Notes under the pieces: generated by a model
Database searches by the model: none
Told to the model about the DNA's origin: nothing
Seen by the model: only the letters and a program-made list of their open reading frames with translations
Shown: positions 47,570 to 56,572 of the stretch, in pieces
How positions within the stretch are numbered: the stretch's first letter is position 1
How the letters are laid out: the number at the start of each line of letters is the position of its first letter
Position numbers and translations under genes: made by a program
NCBI RefSeq assembly: GCF_000017405.1
Contig: NC_009667.1
Coordinates: 2,652,001 to 2,716,000, forward strand
Direction: 5' to 3'
DNA from: Brucella anthropi ATCC 49188
GTDB lineage: Bacteria > Pseudomonadota > Alphaproteobacteria > Rhizobiales > Rhizobiaceae
Length of the DNA: 64,000 nt

Positions 47570-47672
47570 AGCGGTTCCGGTTAAAACGGAGTCGCTGGAA
47601 CCGCTCTATCTCTTTGTTTTTACGCATGTCTTTATCCCAAAACCGGTTCCCACTTTTGGGAGACATGCTCTA
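47567..47672. repeat. 106-bp palindromic repeat providing two stop codons
   Basis: Begins TAGAGCGGTTCC and ends GACATGCTCTA. The first 12 bases pair with GGAACCGCTCTA (47597-47608); the second half forms another hairpin with GCATGTCT and CCCAAAA pairing to TTTTGGG and AGACATGC. Its first TAG is the stop codon of the SH3 gene, and its last CTA is the stop codon (TAG on the minus strand) of the epimerase-like gene. It resembles the roughly 100-bp palindromic repeats known in Brucella (Bru-RS type), but I could not verify the match. Confidence 0.75.
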
Positions 47673-48533
47673 ATCCAGACCACGCGCCATTGCTTCGAGT
47701 TGCTGGTCACCGGGCAAATAGTCGAATCCTGCTTCAATCAGCGACGAACTGTCCGCGACCAGATCGCCATAAAGCTGGTCGTAGAGACCGCTTTTGCCCA
47801 CTGCCGAAAGCAATACCCGCATAAAGACCGGTGGAACGGGTACAAGACGCACAGGCTTTCCCAAGGCAGCACGCAGCTTCGTCACGAGCTCTTTTGTGGA
47901 GCGGGGTTGCGGCTCCGCAAGATGAAACACCCGCCCTGCAACTTTTTCTGCAGGCGCAACGCTTAAGAATGTCAGCGCATGTGCGACGTTTTCAAGCGAG
48001 ACGAAACTGCGCCTGTTGTCCGCCAGACCGAACGGCAGCGGCAACCCGCTATCGCAGAGCTTTATCAAGGCTTTCAGGTTCGCCCGCGCTCCGGGACCAT
48101 AAACGAGAACCGGGCGTGCAATGACGACCTCGATACCGTTGAGTTCACGCAGATCGGCTTCCGCCTTTGCCTTGGCACGGCCGTAATCATCACGCGGCCT
48201 CAGCGGCATGTCTGGCGTCAGCGGCGATGGGTTTCCCGCAATCGTATAGATCGTAGATACAAACACGAAGCGTCTTACACCGGCGGCTTTTGCCTTGGCA
48301 GCAAGTTCCACGGCCAGTCGATGATTGACCGCATCGAATGTATCTGCATCCGGTCGTTCCGCGCCGGTGCGGTGAGCAAGTGCTGCACAATGAACAACCG
48401 TTTCCACACCTGAAAAATCCGGATCAGACAGTTCATTCCGGGACAGAGGCAGGACATCATGCCCTTCCCCGGTTAGCACTTGAGTGAGTGCGCTTCCGAT
48501 AAAACCACCCGCTCCGGTGACCGCTATCTTCAT
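47670..48533 (-). CDS. NAD-dependent epimerase/dehydratase (nucleotide-sugar type)
   Basis: A 287-aa extended short-chain dehydrogenase with GAGGFIGSALTQVLTGEGHD (Rossmann start), HCAALAHRTGAERPDADT, the active-site FVSTIYTIAGNPSP (Ser region) and DDYGRAKAKAEADL (Y-x3-K). It resembles UDP-glucose 4-epimerase-like proteins of the cell-envelope type (CapD/WcaG family). Three bases separate it from the HdaA-like gene upstream, and the pair is probably one transcript; a link to envelope sugars is inferred only. Confidence 0.85.
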   Translation of the reverse strand: MKIAVTGAGGFIGSALTQVLTGEGHDVLPLSRNELSDPDFSGVETVVHCAALAHRTGAERPDADTFDAVNHRLAVELAAKAKAAGVRRFVFVSTIYTIAGNPSPLTPDMPLRPRDDYGRAKAKAEADLRELNGIEVVIARPVLVYGPGARANLKALIKLCDSGLPLPFGLADNRRSFVSLENVAHALTFLSVAPAEKVAGRVFHLAEPQPRSTKELVTKLRAALGKPVRLVPVPPVFMRVLLSAVGKSGLYDQLYGDLVADSSSLIEAGFDYLPGDQQLEAMARGLD

Positions 48534-48535
48534 CC

Positions 48536-49234
48536 TCAGCGTTCCGGCTGTTCGCTGCCCGCCAGAACCTGAGCGGCAAGCGTGCGCGTGATACGGCTTT
48601 TCTGCTCAAGTGCCGCCCGGTCAAGCTTGTCGACGATCTGGATCGCAGACAGAAGCGAGCGCTCGATCCGGCTCACCAGATAGGCGACGACATGCGGCTC
48701 GACGCTTACCTGCCGGTCCGCGAAGAGTTTGTGAATGACGCCGGAAAGCAGCAGATCGTCCGGTTCTGAAATTTCCACGACGGTTGCGGCCTTGAGACGC
48801 GAGGCAAGATCAGGGAGCTTGACGTTCCAGTTGGCTGGCCACAGACGGGAGGTCATCAGCAGGGAAGGCCCAAGACCCTGAGCCGCATTCTGCCGGACGC
48901 TGTTGATGAGATGGAAAAGTCCGGTTTCATCGAAAGGAGCAGCACCAATATCATCGATCAGCACCGGATATTCGGCAGCGCCGTTTACAGCTTCCTCGGT
49001 AATGTTCGTGGGGTCTACCAGAAGCGCACCTGTTCCGGCGCGCCAGATTTCCGCCAGATGCGTCTTGCCTGACCCCGTCGGCCCGGCAAGGATCGTGACA
49101 GGCGACAGCCAGTTCGGCCAGCGATCGATAAGATCGACAGCGGCACGGTTGGAGCCCGTGACGATCATGTCTTCCCGATGATAACCGGGCTGATGCTCAA
49201 GATTCAACGGAATCTGGCGCGGTGCCTCACGCAT
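48536..49234 (-). CDS. hdaA: DnaA regulatory inactivator homologue (HdaA)
   Basis: A 232-aa AAA+ protein related to Hda/HdaA, which, with the beta clamp, stimulates hydrolysis of DnaA-ATP after replication starts. The N-terminus reads MREAPRQIPLNLEH, where QIPLNL fits the clamp-binding motif; then ILAGPTGSGKTHLAEIWRA (Walker A), YPVLIDDIG (Walker B) and the C-terminal helical part with LVSRIERSLLSAIQIVD. ATG 49234 has AGGAGG six bases upstream, better than 49261. Alphaproteobacteria control DnaA through HdaA, so this fits cell-cycle control. Next to an epimerase-like gene and an AI-2E gene, as in other Rhizobiales. Confidence 0.85.
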   Translation of the reverse strand: MREAPRQIPLNLEHQPGYHREDMIVTGSNRAAVDLIDRWPNWLSPVTILAGPTGSGKTHLAEIWRAGTGALLVDPTNITEEAVNGAAEYPVLIDDIGAAPFDETGLFHLINSVRQNAAQGLGPSLLMTSRLWPANWNVKLPDLASRLKAATVVEISEPDDLLLSGVIHKLFADRQVSVEPHVVAYLVSRIERSLLSAIQIVDKLDRAALEQKSRITRTLAAQVLAGSEQPER

Positions 49235-49285
49235 CGCGGCCTCCTGCAAATCCCGTTTCAAACCTTGCCCGGTTACGACCCAATC

Positions 49286-50533
49286 TCATTTCTCTTTGCC
49301 TGCATTCTCGCCTGCCTCTATCAGCGGCCCGGCGTCGGGGTTCGGCTGATGGTAGGCAGGATCATACATCGGTGAGTGGAGATAGCTATTCAATGCGAAC
49401 CGCACAAGCACCCCGACTGCAGCCGCTGCGGGCACTGCCACCAGCATTCCTGTAAATCCGAACAGCGAACCGAAGGCAAAAAGAGCGAACATAAGCCAGA
49501 CCGGATGAAGCCCCACGGACGAGCCGACGAGCTTCGGCTGGAGGATGTTTCCTTCCACAAACTGACCAAGGAAAAACACACCCGCGACGGCACAGATCAT
49601 GATCCAATCAGGCCAGAACTGCACCAGCGCCACACCGATGGCAAGCGCCAGGCCGACAAAGGAACCGATATAGGGAATAAAGCTGATGAGACCGGCAAAA
49701 AAGCCGATCAACAGGCCGAAATTAAGCCCGGTCAGCGTGAGACCGATGGCGTAATAGGTTCCCAGAATGAGACAGAGCGTTCCCTGCCCGCGAATGAAAC
49801 CGGCGACGGCAGCATTCATCTCAGCGGCAATGCGGCGCACGGTGTGAAGCTGGCGGCGCGGCACCCATGAATCGATGCTCGAGACCATGCGGTCCCAGTC
49901 CAACAGCATATAGAAAGCGACCACCGGCGTGACGACGAAAAGGCCCGCAATATCGATCAGCGATTTCCCCGAATTCCACAGGGATTGAAGCAAGGTCGAC
50001 ATGAACCCGGCGCCCTGCTGGAGCAGAGAACTCAGATTCTGCTGAATGACCGAACTGTCAATACCGATATATTTCTTCAGCCATTGCGAATCTTCGTTTG
50101 CCAGAAGCGACTGAAGTTGTGTGATGTAGTCTGGAATTTTAGAAATGAAGTCGGCTAGCTGGGTTGCCAAGATCGGCACAATAATCATCAGGCCGACTAC
50201 CAGCGCCATCAGGAAGATGAGCAGGATGACGATTGTGGCCGTAAGCCGGGACAAGCCGAAACGTTCCAGCCTGTCTGCGACAGGGTCGAGGAAATAGGCC
50301 AGCGCCATGCCCGCAACAAAAGGCAACAGCACTGAACTGAATACGATCAGGAACAGAACGAAGACCGCGACGGTCCCCACCCAGAACATCGCCTGACGGC
50401 GCACCGAAGAGCCGGTCAGCGCGCCGACTTCCACATTGACGTGAATGTCGCCATCACGAACTGTCGCTTCCGACTGACGGATCGTTCGGCTGGCGCTCGT
50501 GCGCGTGGGTGTCGGTTTCTTGACCATGTGCAT
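49286..50533 (-). CDS. AI-2E family transporter
   Basis: A 415-aa membrane protein of the AI-2E/PerM family with about eight helices: VLFLIVFSSVLLPFVAGMAL, the characteristic TYYAIGLTLTGLNFGLLIG and LISFIPYIGSFVGLALAIGV. It is close to the usual length, in contrast to the 644-aa relative at 37453. Members are implicated in quorum-signal export or Na+/H+ exchange; nothing here decides. It lies upstream of hdaA on the same strand, 52 bases apart. Confidence 0.88.
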   Translation of the reverse strand: MHMVKKPTPTRTSASRTIRQSEATVRDGDIHVNVEVGALTGSSVRRQAMFWVGTVAVFVLFLIVFSSVLLPFVAGMALAYFLDPVADRLERFGLSRLTATIVILLIFLMALVVGLMIIVPILATQLADFISKIPDYITQLQSLLANEDSQWLKKYIGIDSSVIQQNLSSLLQQGAGFMSTLLQSLWNSGKSLIDIAGLFVVTPVVAFYMLLDWDRMVSSIDSWVPRRQLHTVRRIAAEMNAAVAGFIRGQGTLCLILGTYYAIGLTLTGLNFGLLIGFFAGLISFIPYIGSFVGLALAIGVALVQFWPDWIMICAVAGVFFLGQFVEGNILQPKLVGSSVGLHPVWLMFALFAFGSLFGFTGMLVAVPAAAAVGVLVRFALNSYLHSPMYDPAYHQPNPDAGPLIEAGENAGKEK

Positions 50534-50888
50534 CTATTTCCAGGAAACGTATTGGATAGAGCCAGTCCTGATAGCAGAATGGCGTTACGGATATCTTAGT
50601 GCGAACGGGAACAAGTTAGAACGGTTACTGAGGATTGCAATGTCTGTGCGAAAAGCCTGACGAAACACAACCTTCTATCGAGTTATGGACAGTGCTTTAC
50701 GATTTCAGGCAGAATCCTGCACTGTTTCGCTCTTTTCGAGCTTTGTGGCCTTGCAGGCAGCGCCGTCTCGTGCCATTGCGCGCACATTCTCTGTTTATCG
50801 CATTTTTCTTGAGCAAAACCGTTACACGCTTTTGCCGAAAATGCATTAAACAGCTGCGTGGATAAGCACCCAATTTCAGGAGCAGGCC
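50534..50888. other. Divergent intergenic region before purM
   Basis: 355 bases with no gene. It holds copy D of the dispersed repeat (50791-50847) and a direct stretch of mild inverted symmetry (GGCAGAATCCTGC). The purM start is marked by TTTCAGGAGC. I saw no purine riboswitch. Confidence 0.4.
50791..50847 (-). repeat. Dispersed ~58-bp repeat, copy D
   Basis: Inverted copy, with GAGCAAAACC, ACGCTTTTGCCGAAAATGC, more diverged than the other three. It ends 41 bases before purM. Confidence 0.65.
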
Positions 50889-51980
50889 ATGACCATGGAA
50901 AATAAGCCCGCCGATAAGCCTGTTGGCCAGAACGGCCTGACCTATGCGCAGGCTGGTGTCGACATCGATGCTGGTAATCTGATGGTCGAGAAGATCAAGC
51001 CGCTCGTGCGCTCCACGCGCCGCCCCGGTGCGGATGGCGAGATTGGCGGCTTTGGCGGGCTGTTCGACCTCAAGGCTGCTGGCTTCAAGGATCCGGTACT
51101 CGTTGCCGCCAATGACGGTGTCGGCACCAAGCTGAAGATCGCCATCGATGCCGACAAGCACGACACGGTGGGCATTGATCTTGTTGCCATGTGCGTCAAC
51201 GATCTCGTCGTTCAGGGTGCTGAACCGCTTTTCTTCCTCGACTATTTTGCGACGGGCAAGCTTTCGCCGGATCAGGGTGTCGATATCGTTGCGGGTATCG
51301 CAGAAGGATGCCGACAAGCCGGTAGCGCACTGATCGGCGGTGAAACCGCTGAAATGCCCGGCATGTATCGCGACGGCGATTATGATCTTGCCGGTTTCGC
51401 GGTTGGTGCGGCTGAACGCGACCGTCTGCTGCCGCGTGGCGACATTGCCGAAGGTGATGTCATACTCGGCCTTGCTTCGTCCGGTGTGCATTCCAACGGA
51501 TTTTCTCTGGTGCGCCGCATCGTCGAACTCTCCGGCCTTGGCTGGAAGTCCGATGCCCCGTTCCAGCCGGGCGCGACGCTCGGCGAAGCGCTGCTGACCC
51601 CGACACGCATTTATGTGAAGCCTCTTCTTGCCGCGATCCGCGCTTCGGACGGCATCAAGGCGCTGGCCCACATCACCGGCGGCGGTTTTCCCGACAATAT
51701 TCCGCGCGTCCTGCCGGAAGGTCTCGCTGCCGAAATCGATCTTGAGTCGATTTCCGTTCCGGCGGTCTTCTCCTGGCTTGCCAAGACGGGCGGCGTCGAG
51801 CCGAACGAAATGCTGCGCACATTCAATTGCGGCATCGGCATGATTGCCGTCGTGAAGCCTGAAAAGGTCGAGGAAGTCGTGGCTGCCCTTGCCGCTGAAG
51901 GCGAAAAGGTTGTCACGCTCGGCCAGATGGTGAAGCGTGACAAGGACGGCGTCGTCTATAAGGGTACGCTTTCCCTATGA
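50889..51980 (+). CDS. purM: Phosphoribosylformylglycinamidine cyclo-ligase
   Basis: AIR synthetase, the fifth step of purine synthesis. The 363-aa protein has [43 protein letters not shown] and [20 protein letters not shown]. Start ATG 50889 has GGAG seven bases upstream. The stop overlaps the purN start by four bases (ATGA), so the two are translationally coupled. Confidence 0.97.
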   Translation: MTMENKPADKPVGQNGLTYAQAGVDIDAGNLMVEKIKPLVRSTRRPGADGEIGGFGGLFDLKAAGFKDPVLVAANDGVGTKLKIAIDADKHDTVGIDLVAMCVNDLVVQGAEPLFFLDYFATGKLSPDQGVDIVAGIAEGCRQAGSALIGGETAEMPGMYRDGDYDLAGFAVGAAERDRLLPRGDIAEGDVILGLASSGVHSNGFSLVRRIVELSGLGWKSDAPFQPGATLGEALLTPTRIYVKPLLAAIRASDGIKALAHITGGGFPDNIPRVLPEGLAAEIDLESISVPAVFSWLAKTGGVEPNEMLRTFNCGIGMIAVVKPEKVEEVVAALAAEGEKVVTLGQMVKRDKDGVVYKGTLSL

Positions 51981-52594
51981 GCCGCAAGCGGGTCGTCATC
52001 TTCATTTCGGGCGGCGGCTCCAATATGGAGGCGTTGATCCGCGCTGCGCAAGCCGCCGATTTTCCGGCGGAAGTGGTGGCGGTCTTTTCCGACAAGGAAG
52101 AAGCTGGCGGCCTTGCCAAGGCAAAGGCTGCCGGTATCGCCACACAGGTTTTCAAGCGCAAGGACTTTGCCTCGAAGGATGAGCATGAAGATGCCATTCT
52201 GGACGCGCTCGCCGCGTTGAAACCGGATATGATCTGCCTTGCCGGCTATATGCGCCTCTTGTCGGGCCGCTTTATTGTTCCCTATGAAGGCCGCATCCTC
52301 AATATTCATCCCTCCCTGCTCCCGCTTTTCCCTGGGCTACACACCCATCAGCGGGCATTGGATGCAGGCATGAAAGTCGCAGGCTGCACCGTTCATCTGG
52401 TCACGGAAGGAATGGATGAAGGTCCGATTCTCGCACAAGCGGCAGTTCCGGTGCTCGCTGGTGACGATGCCGAAGCGCTCGCAGCCCGCGTTCTCAAAGC
52501 CGAACATCAACTTTATGCGCTGGCCCTACGTAAATTTGCCGATGAGCAAAACGGCCAGCCGGATATGGCCGATGCGATGGTTTTGAGCGCCTGA
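51977..52594 (+). CDS. purN: Phosphoribosylglycinamide formyltransferase
   Basis: GAR transformylase using 10-formyl-THF, third step of purine synthesis. The 205-aa protein has [35 protein letters not shown], the catalytic Asn-His-Asp region [20 protein letters not shown] and [20 protein letters not shown]. Directly coupled to purM. Confidence 0.97.
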   Translation: MSRKRVVIFISGGGSNMEALIRAAQAADFPAEVVAVFSDKEEAGGLAKAKAAGIATQVFKRKDFASKDEHEDAILDALAALKPDMICLAGYMRLLSGRFIVPYEGRILNIHPSLLPLFPGLHTHQRALDAGMKVAGCTVHLVTEGMDEGPILAQAAVPVLAGDDAEALAARVLKAEHQLYALALRKFADEQNGQPDMADAMVLSA

Positions 52595-52774
52595 TGGCGC
52601 TCTTTCCATGTTCAACCGCGGCAAATTAATCACAGACGAAGTTTTTTGTTAATAAAACTTTAATTTCCCGCAAAAAGCTCTAATTCCCCTTCGTAACGGA
52701 ACTTGCTTCGGCAAATCTCGTTAAGGGACGTGTAAGCGTCTCTTTCAATGTGTGTTTTAGAAGAGGACAAGGAC

Positions 52775-53299
52775 ATGTCTCTCCGTTTTTCGACTTCCTT
52801 CCTTTCGGCAATGGCCGTCATTTCAGGCATTGCGGTCACGGCTCCAGCCATTGCTGCCGACTACGTAGCTCCTCCCGCTTCGGGTCGCACCCAGCCGCGC
52901 TCGGAAGTCGGCACGCTGTCCTGCGATATCTCCCCTGCCATCGGCGTCATCATCGGCAGCCAGCAGGATGTGGACTGCGTATTCAGCCCAGCCCGTGGAC
53001 GTGGTCCAGCTGAACGTTATACAGGGACGATTACCAAGCTCGGCATCGATGTCGGCTTCATCAATGGCGGTCGTGTCGCCTGGGCCGTCTGGGCTCCCAC
53101 CGTTCGTCCCGAGGGCGCTCTTCAGGGCCGTTATGTCGGCGCATCTGCCAATGCAGCGATCGGCGTCGGCTTCGGCACCAACATCCTGACCGGCGGTTCG
53201 TGGAAGACGATTTCGCTTCAGCCGATCTCGCTTCAGGGCCAGCGCGGCCTGAATGCAGCTGTGGGTGTTTCCAAGCTGAAACTGCGTTACGCTGGCTAA
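52775..53299 (+). CDS. DUF992 exported protein
   Basis: A 174-aa secreted protein (signal cleaved after PAIAA or so) of the DUF992 family, with the family marks GTLSCDISPAIGVIIGSQQD, VDCVFSP and ITKLGIDVGFINGGRVAWAV. A probable small beta-rich periplasmic or outer-membrane protein, function unknown, common in Rhizobiales. Start ATG 52775 with AAGGAC upstream. A very strong hairpin follows. Confidence 0.85.
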   Translation: MSLRFSTSFLSAMAVISGIAVTAPAIAADYVAPPASGRTQPRSEVGTLSCDISPAIGVIIGSQQDVDCVFSPARGRGPAERYTGTITKLGIDVGFINGGRVAWAVWAPTVRPEGALQGRYVGASANAAIGVGFGTNILTGGSWKTISLQPISLQGQRGLNAAVGVSKLKLRYAG

Positions 53300-53316
53300 C
53301 GAGCAGCGCGAATAAA

Positions 53317-53367
53317 CAACAACGCCGGGGCGCATATATAGTTTATATATGCGCCCCGGCGTTGTTG
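53317..53367. terminator. 24-bp perfect hairpin between convergent genes
   Basis: Arms 53317-53340 and 53344-53367 are exactly complementary over 24 bases, with a three-base loop. The arm includes a GC-rich part (ACGCCGGGGCGC) and an alternating TA part at the tip. It lies between the DUF992 gene and the oxidoreductase gene and should stop transcription from both sides. Confidence 0.85.
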
Positions 53368-53376
53368 GATAAATAT

Positions 53377-55497
53377 TTATGAGTTTATTTTTCGAATCCA
53401 GATCTTGGTATCATGCACCGCCAGCCCGCCATAGGGTGCGGCAGGTTCAGCGCCGATCAATATATTGATCCCCTCGCCGCGCTCGAATGTCGAGTTCGGG
53501 AAAATGCCCTCCGACACCACAACACCACGCTTTTGCCCGGCACGCAGCACGGCATGAAGCACCAGCTCGCCGCGATGATTGCCTATCTCGATCCGCTCGC
53601 CATTCTCGATGCCAAGCTCAGCCGCATCGTCGGGATGGATAAGCAGTTCAGGCCGGATTTCCTTGGCAAGCGACGTGGGCGTCTCGGCAAAGGTCGAATT
53701 CAGGAAATTATGCGCCGGTGAGGTCGTCATCCGGAATGGATGCTCGGCATCCGCCGTTTCGATCACTTCCCAATGGTCCGGAAATTCCGGTATCGACTGG
53801 AAGGGGCCCTGCAGCCCCATGACTTCCGGCGGCTTGTTCGGCGACGGGCTTCCGGTCCAGTCAGGACGAAAGCGGAATTTGCCATCCGGCCATTTGAAGC
53901 CATTGATATAATGCGCTTCTTCGAAGGGTGGCTGCAGATCGACAAAGCGCTTTTCCTTCAATTCGTCGAATTGCGGCAGGTCGCTATTGGCGTTCATATT
54001 GTCGATCAGCGTGCGTTCATCCAAATCGAAGCCCGGCAGATCGCCAACGCCGAGGCGCTTTGCCAGTTCGTTGATAACGAAGATATTCGGACGCGCATCG
54101 GCGAGAGGCTCGATCAGCTTCGGCCCCAGAACCACATGCTGCTGCCCACCGCCGCGATAGATATCGTCATGCTCAAGGAATGTCGTCGCAGGCAGGACGA
54201 CATCGGCCATCTTCGCCGTATCGGTCATGAACTGTTCGTGCACTGCAACGAAAAGATCCTCGCGCGCGAAACCTTTGCGAACCAGCCTCTGTTCCGGTGT
54301 CACATTCATCGGGTTGGTGTTCTGGATCAGCATCGCCATGACGGGTGGGCCGCCATAAAGAGCCTCACTGTCACCGGTGAGAATACGACCGATCTTCGAC
54401 TGATCGAGAAAACGAAGACCTACATCCTGCATGGCGCGACCTTCGATCTCGCGCTTGTCCATCTTGAAGATGCCGGAGTTCGAGTGGAATGCACCACCGC
54501 CTTCATAAAGGAAAGCGCCTGTCACACAGGCAATCGAAGAAGCTGCGTGCATGTTCACCGCGCCGTTGCGCTGGCGGGTGAAACCATAGCCGAGACGGAA
54601 ATAGGTGCGCTTGGTCTTGCCGACGAGATGGGCGAATGCCTCGATCTCTTCGACGGACAGGCCGGTAATAGCGGCTGCCCATTCCGGTGTGCGGGTCTGA
54701 AGATGCGCTTCCAGTCCTTTCGGATCATCGGTGTAGCGCTCCAGATAATCCCAGTCTGCAAGGCCATCACGGAACAGCACATGCATGACCGCGCAGGCAA
54801 AGGCGCCATCCGTACCCGGTTTCAGCACAATGCCCATATCCGCCTGCCGGACGGTCGCATTGGCGTAAACATCGATGACGACGATCTTTGCGCCGCGTTC
54901 CTTTCGCGCCCGAACCGCGTGGGTCATCACATTGACCTGCGTGGCGGCGGCATTGGTGCCCCAGATCACCACCACATCTGCCTTTGCCATTTCACGCGGA
55001 TCGGGACCGGTCAGGCTTCCTGTTCCCGCAAAATAGCCAGTCCAGGCCATATTGGTGCAGAAACTATCAAACTGATTGGAATAGCGCTTGGCAAAGCGCA
55101 GGCGATTGATCGAGTCGCGCTGTACCAGCCCCATGGTGCCCGCATAGTAATAGGGCCAGACGCTCTCGCTGCCATAATCGCGCTCGGCTTTCAGGAACCG
55201 TTCGGCAATGAGATCAAGTGCGGCTTCCCATGAAGCTTCCTTCCATTGCCCCTCACCTTTCGCACCGGCACGGACCAGCGGATGCTTGAGGCGGTCAGGA
55301 TGATGAACCCGCTCGGCATAGCGCGCCACCTTGGCGCAGATGACGCCAGCCGTGTAGCTATTGTCCTTTGCGCCGCGCACGCGCCCAATCGTGCGCTCAT
55401 CGAGAATTTCGACATCGAGTGCGCAAGTTGACGGGCAGTCGTGCGGGCAAGCCGAATGACCTGTTTTGATGTTCGAGATGGGAGCGTGCTGGTTCAT
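53377..55497 (-). CDS. Molybdopterin-dependent oxidoreductase
   Basis: A 706-aa enzyme of the DMSO-reductase superfamily, with an N-terminal 4Fe-4S cluster motif (CPHDCPSTCALDV, further Cys in YTAGVICAKVARYAERVH), the central Mo-bis-MGD domains (MAWTGYFAGTGSLTGPDP, DVVVIWGTNAAATQVN, DTAKMADVVLPATTFLEHDD) and a C-terminal dinucleotide-binding fold (IRPELLIHPDDAAELGIENG). No Tat signal, so cytoplasmic; no adjacent Fe-S or membrane subunits. Substrate unknown: biotin-sulfoxide or formate-dehydrogenase-like relatives are possible. It ends 12 bases past the perfect hairpin. Confidence 0.88.
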   Translation of the reverse strand: MNQHAPISNIKTGHSACPHDCPSTCALDVEILDERTIGRVRGAKDNSYTAGVICAKVARYAERVHHPDRLKHPLVRAGAKGEGQWKEASWEAALDLIAERFLKAERDYGSESVWPYYYAGTMGLVQRDSINRLRFAKRYSNQFDSFCTNMAWTGYFAGTGSLTGPDPREMAKADVVVIWGTNAAATQVNVMTHAVRARKERGAKIVVIDVYANATVRQADMGIVLKPGTDGAFACAVMHVLFRDGLADWDYLERYTDDPKGLEAHLQTRTPEWAAAITGLSVEEIEAFAHLVGKTKRTYFRLGYGFTRQRNGAVNMHAASSIACVTGAFLYEGGGAFHSNSGIFKMDKREIEGRAMQDVGLRFLDQSKIGRILTGDSEALYGGPPVMAMLIQNTNPMNVTPEQRLVRKGFAREDLFVAVHEQFMTDTAKMADVVLPATTFLEHDDIYRGGGQQHVVLGPKLIEPLADARPNIFVINELAKRLGVGDLPGFDLDERTLIDNMNANSDLPQFDELKEKRFVDLQPPFEEAHYINGFKWPDGKFRFRPDWTGSPSPNKPPEVMGLQGPFQSIPEFPDHWEVIETADAEHPFRMTTSPAHNFLNSTFAETPTSLAKEIRPELLIHPDDAAELGIENGERIEIGNHRGELVLHAVLRAGQKRGVVVSEGIFPNSTFERGEGINILIGAEPAAPYGGLAVHDTKIWIRKINS

Positions 55498-55574
55498 GTT
55501 ACTTTATTATCTCAAGCCACTTCGCGCAGAAACGAATTTCTGCCGGAAGATTGTCACTGTGACGAAATAAATTT

Positions 55575-56420
55575 TCACGACAGGCGGAGCGAAATCGCAC
55601 CAAGAACAATAAGACCGGCAGCGATGAAACGCGGCAAGCCAACCTTTTCCTTCAACACCACAGCCGAGATGAGTACGCCGAAGAGGATAGCCGTTTCGCG
55701 AAGCGCCGCCACAACGGCAATCGGAGCCATGGTCATCGCCCAAAGTGCCAATCCGTAAGAACCGAGGGTTCCGACACCGCCAATCATGGCCGGTCGCCAG
55801 TGATTGCGCAGATATTGGATAAACCTGTTCGGTTCACGATAAAGAGCCCAACCTGCCAGCGGCATGGCGTTCATCAGGAATAGCCACAGCGTATAGGAAA
55901 TCGGTGCGCCCGAGACACGAACACCGAGGCCATCAATGATCGTATAGCTTGCGATGAAGCCCGCATTCGCGAGCGCAAGCAACGCCGTGCGACTTGAGGC
56001 GCCACGATTTCTGCGGCGGGCATCCAGCGCCATCGCAAGAACACCGGAACAGATCAGCACGATCCCAAGCCAGCTTTGCCAGCCCATAACCTCGCCGACC
56101 AAGGGGGCGCTCACCAACGCCACCAGCAAGGGCGGCGTGCCGCGCATAATCGGATAGGCTTCGCTCATGTCTCCCGATTTATAAGCCGCGGCCACGAGCG
56201 ACATGTAGAATACCTGTGTGACGGTTGAAGCAACTATGTAGCCCCAGCTTGCCGGGTTCGGCAGTGGCAAGAATGGCAGGATAAAAAGAGCAATCAAACC
56301 GGCTGCACCGGTTACACTGGCTGCGCCGAAGAACTTGTCTCCGCTTCCCTTTACAATTGCGTTCCAGCTCGCGTGGAGAAACGCGCCAAAGAGGACGATC
56401 AGAAGGACGCCACCAGACAT
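55575..56420 (-). CDS. EamA/DMT family transporter
   Basis: A 281-aa ten-helix member of the DMT superfamily: LIVLFGAFLHASWNAIVKGS, SYTLWLFLMNAMPLAGWALY, ETAILFGVLISAVVLKEKVG and the last helix AAGLIVLGAISLRLS. I take ATG 56420 (MSGGVLLIV), where the family begins; the longer reading to 56570 is a chance extension over the rlmJ promoter. Divergent from rlmJ. Confidence 0.88.
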   Translation of the reverse strand: MSGGVLLIVLFGAFLHASWNAIVKGSGDKFFGAASVTGAAGLIALFILPFLPLPNPASWGYIVASTVTQVFYMSLVAAAYKSGDMSEAYPIMRGTPPLLVALVSAPLVGEVMGWQSWLGIVLICSGVLAMALDARRRNRGASSRTALLALANAGFIASYTIIDGLGVRVSGAPISYTLWLFLMNAMPLAGWALYREPNRFIQYLRNHWRPAMIGGVGTLGSYGLALWAMTMAPIAVVAALRETAILFGVLISAVVLKEKVGLPRFIAAGLIVLGAISLRLS

Positions 56421-56572
56421 TTCGGGACTCGACTCAAAGCTACGGAGCGGATGATGAAAGTTGTATGTCACATTTGTGACAGGAGAGATATTGCAGGAAC
56501 GACGCAGACCGGGGTCTTTTTGGATATCACTGCCTCTTGCCGAAAACTGGCCGACATGAAACAAGCGCAACC

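Noticed and set aside
47567..47672. Insertion sequence or transposon end
   Set aside because: No transposase and no target duplication was seen; it behaves as a short palindromic repeat.
53740..55233. 497-codon plus-strand ORF opposite the molybdopterin oxidoreductase
   Set aside because: Antisense shadow; the minus-strand protein has complete cofactor motifs.
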